From a virus: a stretch of DNA of 64,000 bases. The translations under genes and the position numbers were made by a program. Under the pieces are notes generated by a model. It was not told where the DNA came from. It saw only the letters and a list, made by a program, of their open reading frames with translations, and made no database searches. Shown piece after piece: positions 39,479 through 45,969 of the stretch. Numbering within the stretch: position 1 is the stretch's first letter; every line of letters begins with the position of its first letter. The DNA lies in IMG/VR virus record IMGVR_UViG_3300025362_000004, positions 1-64,000 of that record. The stretch is one strand, 5' to 3'.

Positions 39479-40180
39479 ATGTTTTGTTCAAATACAACTA
39501 CAAGCGATTATATATTTTTAATAGTAACTCACGAGTGCGATAGGAATTGTGCTTTCTGCGTAGATAAGGACAGAGGAAAACAAGAATATATTACAATGGA
39601 AAATGCGGCGAAAGCAGTCCAATATTGTTTAGATAATGATATTAAAACGATTACTATATTAGGTGGCGAACCCACACTACACCCATTTATTGCATCAATA
39701 TGTTCTATGATAAGATATTATGGTATAAATATTGTAATGACTACAAATTACAGTAAACCTTCAGTTGTTGCTTACCTAGATAAATTTGTAAGTAGTTTTA
39801 ATATATCTTATTATGACCAAAAACACTTACCAAAGCAAAAAGATTTTAATGCCGACCTTACATTATCAAAGTTATTGTTTAAAGGTGGTATCGACACAAG
39901 AGAAAAACTAGACAACTTTATTGATAAACATCAAAATGATTTCAATGACTTAAAGTTCTCTACACTAACAGATATAAATAAGTTTACCCACGACCACAAA
40001 GACTTACTATTCTTAGACCAACTACCAATAGATAAAAAGGTAACTATTATGGGCGAAATTCAAGGTCATTATTATAGAGGTTATTTAATTAAGAGATTTG
40101 ATTTGAAAGCGACTGAAAATTATTATTGTCAAAGGTCAATGAAAATGCATACCAACGGGGAATTAAAAAGAGAGTGGTAA
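39479..40180 (+). CDS. Radical SAM protein (233 aa)
   Basis: HECDRNCAFCVDKDRG holds CxxxCxxC, the [4Fe-4S] cluster motif, and ITILGGEPTLHP is the SAM-binding GGEP motif. The N-terminal ~110 residues look like a radical SAM core. The C-terminal part (TIMGEIQGHYYRGYLIKRFD; ending YYCQRSMKMHTNGELKREW) contains another Cys. Not clearly QueE, NrdG or viperin; the CxxxCxFC spacing is shared with many families. Start ATG 39479 after GAGGTGATAA. Confidence 0.8.
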   Translation: MFCSNTTTSDYIFLIVTHECDRNCAFCVDKDRGKQEYITMENAAKAVQYCLDNDIKTITILGGEPTLHPFIASICSMIRYYGINIVMTTNYSKPSVVAYLDKFVSSFNISYYDQKHLPKQKDFNADLTLSKLLFKGGIDTREKLDNFIDKHQNDFNDLKFSTLTDINKFTHDHKDLLFLDQLPIDKKVTIMGEIQGHYYRGYLIKRFDLKATENYYCQRSMKMHTNGELKREW

Positions 40181-40194
40181 CACTCTTTTATTTT
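40168..40194 (+). terminator. Cassette 12 terminator
   Basis: AGAGTG-GTAA-CACTCT then TTTA, with the stop codon in the loop. Confidence 0.78.
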
Positions 40195-40204
40195 AAATTG
40201 AGAA

Positions 40205-40262
40205 GGTTGTCTACGGCAGACAACCGCATTTGTTTGACTTAATAATAAATATATGGTATAAT
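40205..40262 (+). promoter_or_regulatory. Cassette 13 palindrome + promoter
   Basis: GGTTGTCT-ACGGC-AGACAACC, 8 bp, TTGACT, 17 bp, TATAAT; very similar to cassette 12. Confidence 0.87.
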
Positions 40263-40289
40263 TAAGTAAAGAAAAAGGGGTATTAAGAA

Positions 40290-40853
40290 ATGGAATATTA
40301 CGGTAGAAATGATTTAAAGAGGGCTATCAAGAGATTTGAGAATGTCAAAAAGATAGCATTAAAATTAAAAGAGTTAGACATTCGTATAGGTCAACCGTTT
40401 AGGGTTAAACAGTTAGGCAATACGATTACTCATTCTGGGACTTTGTTTATGCAACTTGTAAACTCTGGAGTTCTAAAGGTTGTTGAAGTAAGGAAAGAGG
40501 TTTGCCCTTATATCAATAGAGGCGTTGAAACTGTTACAAGTTATAAGCGCATAACAGATGGCTGTATCATTAGCGCTGAAATGTATCACGATATGAATTG
40601 GCGCGGTAGAGATAAATATATTGGATGCCAAAAATCTTTTAAACCTGCTATGAGTAAATACAATGTATATGCAATTCAAGAGAATTGGCGTGGCATTCTT
40701 GTTAAAGAAATCAAAGAATTACAAGGTGCAGTTACGAACATTATTGCAAGAGAAACCAAATGGTTCGTAAACTCAGTTCAAGAATTAACTACTTTCTTTA
40801 AAAACGACGAATGGTCATTAAGAAGAGAAATAAGAAGAATTGAAAACTGCTAA
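40290..40853 (+). CDS. Cassette 13 protein (187 aa), basic, unknown
   Basis: MEYYGRNDLKRAIKRFENVK start after AAAGGGGTA. Basic throughout. The region LFMQLVNSGVLKVVEVRKEV is winged-helix-like and resembles LEKLKRYGLCRVVETRHQQV of the cassette 16 protein. Ends REIRRIENC. Possibly a nucleic-acid-binding pair with cassette 16. Confidence 0.62.
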   Translation: MEYYGRNDLKRAIKRFENVKKIALKLKELDIRIGQPFRVKQLGNTITHSGTLFMQLVNSGVLKVVEVRKEVCPYINRGVETVTSYKRITDGCIISAEMYHDMNWRGRDKYIGCQKSFKPAMSKYNVYAIQENWRGILVKEIKELQGAVTNIIARETKWFVNSVQELTTFFKNDEWSLRREIRRIENC

Positions 40854-40873
40854 AAGACCGCAAGGTCTTTTTT
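40853..40873 (+). terminator. Cassette 13 terminator
   Basis: AAAGACC-GCAA-GGTCTTTTTT. Confidence 0.88.
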
Positions 40874-40886
40874 CCCGTGTAAGGTA

Positions 40887-40944
40887 GGTTGTCTGCCGTA
40901 GACAACCTAAAATATTTGACAAACTTAACTCTATATGGTATAAT
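40887..40944 (+). promoter_or_regulatory. Cassette 14 palindrome + promoter
   Basis: GGTTGTCT-GCCGT-AGACAACC, 8 bp, TTGACA, 17 bp, TATAAT; precedes a cassette without a clear gene. Confidence 0.87.
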
Positions 40945-40950
40945 ATATGT

Positions 40951-41274
40951 ATAAGGTTGAGATAGAAACTCGTAAAAACGAAACATTGTTTAAACTCAAT
41001 TTGTAGTAGGAACCTTATAAAATGTGCTTATGTTAGCGAACCAGCGACTAACTAAAATTGCAAGTGTGAATGTGGAACTTGCAGGTATCCATTGCCTACA
41101 GCTATGGCGTAATTAGAAATTTTAACGACAAAAAAACCGTATACCTTGTTTGTGGTGCTTGTAACGATAACGAAAGTAACCGCCAAAGTCCTGTGGTAAA
41201 GGCAAAATAGGTTGAGAAATGTGGACTTTCTCATTAAATAAAGACTAATGCATAACTATTAGCCTATTTTTTTT
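40951..41274 (+). ncRNA. Cassette 14 product: ~320-nt RNA, no clear ORF
   Basis: The longest forward ORF is 46 codons (ATG near 41070, MWNLQVSIAYSYGV...VCGACNDNESNR) without a ribosome site; otherwise the transcript is non-coding. Local stems include AAGGTT...AACCTT near the 5' end and TGAGAAA-N7-TTTCTCA (~41213-41233). It ends at CTAAT/ATTAG plus T8. Either a structured RNA or a leader for a tiny CxxC peptide; I favour RNA. Confidence 0.5.
41244..41274 (+). terminator. Cassette 14 terminator
   Basis: CTAAT...ATTAGCCTA followed by eight T. Confidence 0.65.
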
Positions 41275-41285
41275 ACGCAAGGAGT

Positions 41286-41342
41286 GGTTGTCTGCCACAG
41301 ACAACCGAATAATTTGACAATGTAAGCGTTTTATGATATAAT
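41286..41342 (+). promoter_or_regulatory. Cassette 15 palindrome + promoter
   Basis: GGTTGTCT-GCCAC-AGACAACC, 7 bp, TTGACA, 17 bp, TATAAT. Confidence 0.86.
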
Positions 41343-41371
41343 ATAGGTAGTTAAGAAAGGACTTGACAAAA

Positions 41372-42130
41372 ATGAGCGAAAAAGAAAAAATCTTAATTTT
41401 AGATACAGAGGTCAACGGGAAATTTGTTTATGATATTGGTTTTATTATCGCTGAGGAAAGCGAAAAGGGTTTTTATCACGCCGTAGAAAAGCATCAATTT
41501 TTAGTAGAACAGATATATTATAATCATAGATTATTTACTACTGATTATTACGCAAAGAAACGGAAAACTTATACAAAACTAATGAAAGGTAGAAATGCAA
41601 TATCTAAAAAGTTTGGTTATATAACACAAATAATCGCACACACCATCAAAAAACATGATATTAAAAAAGTTTATGCTTATAATAGTAATTATGATAAAAC
41701 AAGGTTTGCATTTACAAGTAATGATTTCAAAGTTATAAATCCGTTTGATAAAATAGAATGGCACGATATAATGGCTATCTCTAATCACTTTATACATTTA
41801 AGTGAAAAATATATCAATTTCGCTATTGAGAATGAGTATATCAATTCAAGTGGTTTTATTGAAACAACAGCCGAAACAACTTATCAATTTGTAGATAGCA
41901 ATATTGATTTTAAAGAGGAACACACCTCACTTGCTGACTGTGAAATAGAAATGGAAATATTAAACTATTGCATAGCAAAGGGATACAATAAAGAACAAGT
42001 TTACAAAACAAAAAATATCCCAAGTGATAAATTGCAAGTATTAACAGTAATTCACGAAAGCACCGAACATAAATTTGGTTATGTAAAAAGAAAAAATAGT
42101 TATTTAAAAAATCAAATTACTCTCACATAG
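41372..42130 (+). CDS. DEDDh-type 3'-5' exonuclease (252 aa)
   Basis: KILILDTEVNGKFVYDIGFI has the Exo I D-x-E; VYAYNSNYDKTRFAF is Exo II; EEHTSLADCEIEMEIL gives HxxxxD of Exo III, the DEDDh signature of RNase T/DnaQ-like exonucleases. The spacing is compatible although the N-terminal half is longer than in RNase T. Might degrade host RNA, DNA or cyclic-oligonucleotide signals. Start ATG 41372 after AAAGGA. Confidence 0.75.
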   Translation: MSEKEKILILDTEVNGKFVYDIGFIIAEESEKGFYHAVEKHQFLVEQIYYNHRLFTTDYYAKKRKTYTKLMKGRNAISKKFGYITQIIAHTIKKHDIKKVYAYNSNYDKTRFAFTSNDFKVINPFDKIEWHDIMAISNHFIHLSEKYINFAIENEYINSSGFIETTAETTYQFVDSNIDFKEEHTSLADCEIEMEILNYCIAKGYNKEQVYKTKNIPSDKLQVLTVIHESTEHKFGYVKRKNSYLKNQITLT

Positions 42131-42140
42131 AGAGTTTTTT
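42119..42140 (+). terminator. Cassette 15 terminator
   Basis: ACTCTC-ACATA-GAGAGTTTTTT, stop TAG in the loop. Confidence 0.85.
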
Positions 42141-42156
42141 GCTTTTAATTTAATTA

Positions 42157-42214
42157 GGTTGTCTGCGGTAGACAACCGCATAAGTTTGACAAGTTTCTTT
42201 GTATATGGTATAAT
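42157..42214 (+). promoter_or_regulatory. Cassette 16 palindrome + promoter
   Basis: GGTTGTCT-GCGGT-AGACAACC, 8 bp, TTGACA, 17 bp, TATAAT. Confidence 0.87.
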
Positions 42215-42240
42215 ATAAGTATAGAAAAGGGGTAATAAAT

Positions 42241-42669
42241 ATGTTAAATGTAAATGTAGTAGACACTTACAGCGCGAGGGCGCTTGTCCGTGATTTTAGA
42301 ACTATCTATAGCAAGGTAGGGACATCAATTTTTAGGTCTAAAGAGGTTGGCGAACATTATCGCGCTGAATTAGAAAAGTTAAAAAGATACGGTCTTTGTA
42401 GAGTTGTAGAAACAAGACATCAACAAGTAGTAGATACAAGCCGTTGTTACAGAAACGATATGACTTTGGTAAATACAAGAAACCAAGATACAGTCGATGA
42501 AATTGAAAACGCCGTAGAGGGCGAAACTTACAAAGCCGTAAAAGGTAGAGTAATTAAAGGCGAGTTTTATACATACCAATTAACTTGTAATAGTATTAGT
42601 GACTTAATTGATGAAATCGAAAACCAATTATTCAAAGCCGGAAAAGATTTAAGAATGCATTTTTGTTAA
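42241..42669 (+). CDS. Cassette 16 protein (142 aa), unknown
   Basis: MLNVNVVDTYSARALVRDFR start after AAAGGGGTA. Its LEKLKRYGLCRVVETRHQQV segment resembles part of the cassette 13 protein, suggesting a shared small domain. The C-terminal half is helical (ISDLIDEIENQLFKAGKDLR). No Trp. Confidence 0.62.
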   Translation: MLNVNVVDTYSARALVRDFRTIYSKVGTSIFRSKEVGEHYRAELEKLKRYGLCRVVETRHQQVVDTSRCYRNDMTLVNTRNQDTVDEIENAVEGETYKAVKGRVIKGEFYTYQLTCNSISDLIDEIENQLFKAGKDLRMHFC

Positions 42670-42690
42670 AAGACCGAAAGGTCTTTTTTT
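42668..42690 (+). terminator. Cassette 16 terminator
   Basis: AAAGACC-GAAA-GGTCTTTTTTT. Confidence 0.88.
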
Positions 42691-42701
42691 GTTTTTGAGG
42701 T

Positions 42702-42769
42702 GGTTGTCTGCCGTAGACAACCTATTCAGAAGAAAATAAATTGACAAATGTTCGGCGATATGGTATAAT
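42702..42769 (+). promoter_or_regulatory. Cassette 17 palindrome + promoter, shifted by 10 bp
   Basis: GGTTGTCT-GCCGT-AGACAACC (42702-42722), 18 bp, TTGACA (42741), 17 bp, TATAAT (42764). The only copy with a longer gap, by exactly ten bases, i.e. about one helical turn. Confidence 0.87.
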
Positions 42770-42794
42770 CAGTATATAGAAAAGGGGTATTATT

Positions 42795-43085
42795 ATGAAA
42801 AAAATAAAAAAAGCATTAGACTTAATAGAAAATGAATTCTCAAAAATAATTGCAAAAATTACGGAAGATCTTGGGGTTGTAGTTTACTATTATGGCAAAT
42901 TAGAATTTCATCATGGGGTAGAATTTATCCAAAAAATTGAGTTTACAAGAAGTGACGAAGAATTCCTTTTTTACTTGACAGCAAATATAAAAGATATGAA
43001 ATTTAAAGCCGATATAAATAATATATTTCATCATAATTCATTTGAATTTGAAACTGTAAAGAGAATTGTAAAAGACTTTAACTAG
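42795..43085 (+). CDS. Cassette 17 protein (96 aa), unknown
   Basis: MKKIKKALDLIENEFSKIIA...KLEFHHGVEFIQKIEFTRSD. Amphipathic N-terminal helix, then beta strands. His-rich but no metal motif. Stop TAG lies in the terminator stem. Confidence 0.62.
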   Translation: MKKIKKALDLIENEFSKIIAKITEDLGVVVYYYGKLEFHHGVEFIQKIEFTRSDEEFLFYLTANIKDMKFKADINNIFHHNSFEFETVKRIVKDFN

Positions 43086-43093
43086 TCTTTTTT
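43071..43093 (+). terminator. Cassette 17 terminator
   Basis: AAAGACT-TTAAC-TAGTCTTT then TTT; the stem includes the stop codon. Confidence 0.8.
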
Positions 43094-43105
43094 AAAAATT
43101 AAAGT

Positions 43106-43163
43106 GGTTGTCTGCCGTAGACAACCGCATTTGTTTGACTTAAAACGTTATGTATGATATAAT
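43106..43163 (+). promoter_or_regulatory. Cassette 18 palindrome + promoter
   Basis: GGTTGTCT-GCCGT-AGACAACC, 8 bp, TTGACT, 17 bp, TATAAT. Confidence 0.87.
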
Positions 43164-43188
43164 ATAAGTATAGAAAAGGGGTATCAAA

Positions 43189-43578
43189 ATGAAAAAAATG
43201 TTATTATTATTAGTAGTATTAGTTATTGGGTTCGGTTTTGTAGGTTGCGACCAAGCGAGTGTGGCCGCCGATAATATCAGCACAGGTGCAGACAATTTTG
43301 AAGTTCTTAGAAAAGTAGTTTTCTATAATGGGATTACAGACGAGTATATGTATGCAATTGAAGGCTATTGTTCTATCAAGCAAGACAACATTGATAATCA
43401 ATTAGAAGTAACTTGTAAAACGGGCGAAGACGCCTATGTAAAACACTATTTATATTTGAGTGATAATATCACATACATGGTTATTCAGTTAGAGACTGTC
43501 AATGTAGACACCTATCATTATAGGTTTATTTTAAGACCGAATGTTTTAATTCCTGATATTGAAGTCGATTTACCGTAG
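43189..43578 (+). CDS. Phage lipoprotein (129 aa)
   Basis: A lipoprotein signal peptide MKKMLLLLVVLVIGFG-FVGC with Cys at residue ~20 as lipidation site, then a short linker and a beta-rich ~100-residue ectodomain (EYMYAIEGYCSIKQDNI). Phage-encoded surface lipoproteins often block superinfection or DNA injection by related phages, so this is a candidate exclusion factor. Identity of target unknown. Confidence 0.75.
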   Translation: MKKMLLLLVVLVIGFGFVGCDQASVAADNISTGADNFEVLRKVVFYNGITDEYMYAIEGYCSIKQDNIDNQLEVTCKTGEDAYVKHYLYLSDNITYMVIQLETVNVDTYHYRFILRPNVLIPDIEVDLP

Positions 43579-43585
43579 TTAAATT

Positions 43586-43608
43586 AAGACCTTCGGGTCT
43601 TTTTTTTG
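43586..43608 (+). terminator. Cassette 18 terminator
   Basis: AAGACC-TTC-GGGTCTT then T-run. Confidence 0.87.
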
Positions 43609-43618
43609 TGAGTTGAAT

Positions 43619-43676
43619 GGTTGTCTGCCGTAGACAACCGCATTTATTTGACTTAAAGCGTTGTGTATGGTATAAT
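43619..43676 (+). promoter_or_regulatory. Cassette 19 palindrome + promoter
   Basis: GGTTGTCT-GCCGT-AGACAACC, 8 bp, TTGACT, 17 bp, TATAAT. Confidence 0.87.
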
Positions 43677-43696
43677 ATATGTATGAGGTGATAGGT

Positions 43697-44110
43697 GTGG
43701 AAAAGTTAATATTTGAAGATAAAATGAGTGGTATTAGAGTTAATTTAAGTAAAGAATTAAGAGAAGAAATGAACGAGATAACAATGGGCTTAGATTATAT
43801 GACACCGAAAGACGTCCCTGATTTTGTTTTGTACGGTATTTGGTGGAGTTTTAAAGGTATGTTTTTAGAGATACTTTTTGAGAAAGACAGTACTAACGTA
43901 AAACTTAGAAAATCTGGTAAAACTGAAGAAATTTTAGTTAGTGAGTATTATTCTAAAAGTCTCTTTGACAGTTTAGTTGGTATGCTAGATAACGACGACC
44001 AAATAAAAGTTTGGCTATATACAAATCGCAAAGACATTTGGGAACAATTAGTTGATAAATTCGGTAGCGAAAAAAATGTGTTTGACGAATATATTAGATT
44101 TAACCATTAG
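43697..44110 (+). CDS. Cassette 19 protein (137 aa), GTG start
   Basis: The GTG at 43697 lies 6 nt after GAGGTG, the same spacing as in sibling cassettes; the in-frame ATG at 43679 would leave almost no leader. VEKLIFEDKMSGIRVNLSKE..., with LYGIWWSFKGMFLEILFEKD (two TGG). Unknown function. Confidence 0.62.
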   Translation: MEKLIFEDKMSGIRVNLSKELREEMNEITMGLDYMTPKDVPDFVLYGIWWSFKGMFLEILFEKDSTNVKLRKSGKTEEILVSEYYSKSLFDSLVGMLDNDDQIKVWLYTNRKDIWEQLVDKFGSEKNVFDEYIRFNH

Positions 44111-44124
44111 GTTAAATCTTTTTT
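44096..44124 (+). terminator. Cassette 19 terminator
   Basis: AGATTTAACC-ATTA-GGTTAAATCT then T-run; the last codons and TAG lie in the hairpin. Confidence 0.85.
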
Positions 44125-44134
44125 ATTTTAAGGT

Positions 44135-44192
44135 GGTTGTCTGCCGTAGACAACCTAAAATAATTGACAATTTAAAATATATATGATATAAT
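44135..44192 (+). promoter_or_regulatory. Cassette 20 palindrome + promoter
   Basis: GGTTGTCT-GCCGT-AGACAACC, 8 bp, TTGACA, 17 bp, TATAAT. Confidence 0.87.
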
Positions 44193-44222
44193 ATGTATAT
44201 AGAATTAAAAAGGAGAAATAAT

Positions 44223-44615
44223 ATGAAAAAGATTTATGCGTTCGGTTTCACCTACGATGATTTTGCGGACGGTGGTTTTAGTCCTAATTTTATTAGTTTT
44301 AGTAAAGAAGAATGTTTTAATAAATTAAAAAAAGAAAATAATGACTATGCAGTTGTGTCCTATGATTTTGAAAAAGATTTTGATTATGACGAAATTGAAA
44401 TAATTGCTATTGTTAGAGATGGCCAATTTACTATTTTAACAGATTTAGAAGAATTAAAAGAAAAAGCATTTCAGTTGGGTAAAAATTTAATATCAACTAT
44501 GAACATTATTAACGAACCAAATGAAGAACAATATACTTTCATAGATAATGAGTTTAAAAAAATGGGTTTACCAAATTTTGCTTCATTCCAAGTTTTTGAA
44601 AGGCTTTTTACATAA
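44223..44615 (+). CDS. Cassette 20 protein (130 aa), unknown
   Basis: ATG 44223 after AAGGAG. MKKIYAFGFTYDDFADGGFS...; acidic N-terminal alpha/beta part (DYAVVSYDFEKDFDYDEIEI) then helical LEELKEKAFQLGKNLISTMN. No recognised family. Confidence 0.62.
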   Translation: MKKIYAFGFTYDDFADGGFSPNFISFSKEECFNKLKKENNDYAVVSYDFEKDFDYDEIEIIAIVRDGQFTILTDLEELKEKAFQLGKNLISTMNIINEPNEEQYTFIDNEFKKMGLPNFASFQVFERLFT

Positions 44616-44628
44616 GCCTTTTTTTTAT
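44599..44628 (+). terminator. Cassette 20 terminator
   Basis: AAAGGCTT/AAGCCTTT then T-run, including the stop codon. Confidence 0.85.
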
Positions 44629-44637
44629 AAATTGTAT

Positions 44638-44686
44638 GGTTGTCTGCCGTAGACAACCAATTAGTTGAATGTTTAGGTTGTCTGCC
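44638..44686. repeat. Orphan palindrome and truncated copy, end of array
   Basis: Complete GGTTGTCT-GCCGT-AGACAACC at 44638-44658 with no -10 element at the expected place, then a partial GGTTGTCTGCC at 44676-44686. Looks like a decayed or unfinished cassette. Confidence 0.75.
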
Positions 44687-44786
44687 AAAAATGAACGAAT
44701 AAAGGAATGAGTTTACTTTTCGTTCACTGTTCAGGAGAAAAATAAATATACGCCGACCGTTATTTACCATACCAAGAAAACCCCAT

Positions 44787-44896
44787 TCATTATTCACTAT
44801 TCATTATACGCAAGAACACCGTGCCGTTCATTATTCATTATTAACACGCAAGAAGCAGCAGGCCTATGTTCATTATTCATTATTAAACACGCAAGA
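44787..44896. repeat. TTCATTATTCATTATT / CACGCAAGA repeats
   Basis: Three imperfect direct repeats of ~30 bp, each with TTCATTATTCA(T/C)TATT and then (C/T)ACGCAAGA, in a non-coding 300-bp stretch before the 45012 gene. ACGCAAG-like motifs also precede several cassette palindromes (35186, 37815, 41274). Confidence 0.6.
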
Positions 44897-44936
44897 GTGA
44901 ACTAAAAATTATTTTATTTTTTATTTCTAAATACAC

Positions 44937-44965
44937 TTGACAAAGTTGCCGAAATATGGTATAAT
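44937..44965 (+). promoter_or_regulatory. Promoter without palindrome
   Basis: TTGACA, 17 bp, TATAAT for the 45012 gene. Same core as the cassettes but the nearest palindrome is ~280 bp upstream. Confidence 0.8.
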
Positions 44966-45011
44966 ATATATAAGAGATAAGGAAAATATTTTATCTCAAA
45001 AAGGGGTAATA

Positions 45012-45410
45012 ATGAAAAATTTAGAAAAGTTGTTTAATGAATTAAGAGTAAGTGAAATTCAAGTTTCCAAGCGTAAAGGTGCAAAAGTAATCAGTCAGAA
45101 ACAGTTGTCCACTATTAAACAGTCAATCATGAACGCAATATTGAATGATATCAAAGAGGTATTAAGTGAATCTGAGTTCGTGGGTATTAACGAAAACGGC
45201 ATTGTAATTGAAATAATGAACGACCAAGTTGACTCATTATCATTTGAAATGAATCCTAAAATTAAAGGTTTAGAGTTCGACGCTTACTATTCAGTATTGG
45301 ACTTCAATATGGAACAAGAAGCCAAACGTGAACGTGCGGCTCAACGAAAGAAAGATGCCAAAGCGAAATTCACTAATGCGCAAGCACAAAGGAAAACTAC
45401 TGCAAAGTAG
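45012..45410 (+). CDS. Paralogue of cassette 10 protein (132 aa)
   Basis: MKNLEKLFNELRVSEIQVSK... MNPKIKGLEFDAYYSVLDFN then a basic tail (EQEAKRERAAQRKKDAKAKF). Same domain plan as 38325-38786 and 56521-57039. ATG follows AAAAAGGGGTAATA. Monocistronic with own promoter and terminator. Confidence 0.68.
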   Translation: MKNLEKLFNELRVSEIQVSKRKGAKVISQKQLSTIKQSIMNAILNDIKEVLSESEFVGINENGIVIEIMNDQVDSLSFEMNPKIKGLEFDAYYSVLDFNMEQEAKRERAAQRKKDAKAKFTNAQAQRKTTAK

Positions 45411-45419
45411 TTTTTTTTT
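45394..45419 (+). terminator. Terminator after 45012 gene
   Basis: AAACTACT-GCAA-AGTAGTTT then T-run. Confidence 0.88.
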
Positions 45420-45488
45420 GCAACATTATGAGTCAATAATGAATGTTCATTTTTATTATTATATGATTAATAATGAATAAAAATCACC

Positions 45489-45549
45489 TATTTTAGCCCA
45501 TTTTAGTGCATTTTATGCGTATTTTACGCCATTTTACATCATTTTAGTA
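45489..45549. repeat. Six helically phased ATTTTA tracts
   Basis: (C/T)ATTTTANNN units start near 45489, 45499, 45509, 45520, 45530 and 45540, i.e. every 10-11 bp, a spacing that bends DNA. Surrounded by AT-rich ATTCATTATT motifs. Could be a replication origin or architectural-protein site. Confidence 0.65.
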
Positions 45550-45599
45550 CAAAAATGAACAATAATCGTTCATTATTAATGATTATTGTTATTAAATAA

Positions 45600-45760
45600 A
45601 CGTGAATATAATGTGGTAATGTTTACTTAGTTTTATCCTCGTTGCCAAAACGTGACAACGTGAGACTATCGATACTCGATGGATCAGGTGTACCGTACGA
45701 ACCGCCGCATAGTCTACATATATTCACGCAAGAACACGCAAGGTTTTTGGAATTGTAGAT
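45600..45760 (+). other. Non-coding stretch with dyads
   Basis: No ORF. Contains CGTTG...CAACG, GACTAT...ATAGTC and an ACTATCGATACTCGATGG element related to the motifs flanking the 47.7-48.0 kb RNA, then ACGCAAG copies ahead of tandem promoters. Confidence 0.4.
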
Positions 45761-45899
45761 TTGACTTTTTATGTAGTCTGTGATATACTTATAGTATAAA
45801 GAGTAAGAGATAAAGTGAGAAAAGGTTCTATCTAACTTGGTAACTACCATAAAGTAATGGAAATATAAACTTGACTTTATATCTAATCTATGATATACT
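45761..45899 (+). promoter_or_regulatory. Tandem AGATTTGA-type promoters
   Basis: TTGACT-17-TATACT at 45761-45789 and TTGACT-17-TATACT at 45871-45899. The first has GGAATTGTAGA upstream; the second GGAAATATAAAC. Both read towards the winged-helix gene and the tRNA/tmRNA-like cluster. Confidence 0.78.
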
Positions 45900-45969
45900 A
45901 TATATGTAATAGAGTAGAGATACTTTATATACACTTGGTAGGCAAACCCTACCCGAAAGGAGAATTACA

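Noticed and set aside
34353-44658. CRISPR array or integron attC sites
   Set aside because: Distances between palindromes vary with gene length (cassettes of ~200-1000 bp), there are no short uniform spacers, and no cas or integrase genes. The palindromes align with promoters, not with gene 3' ends as attC would.
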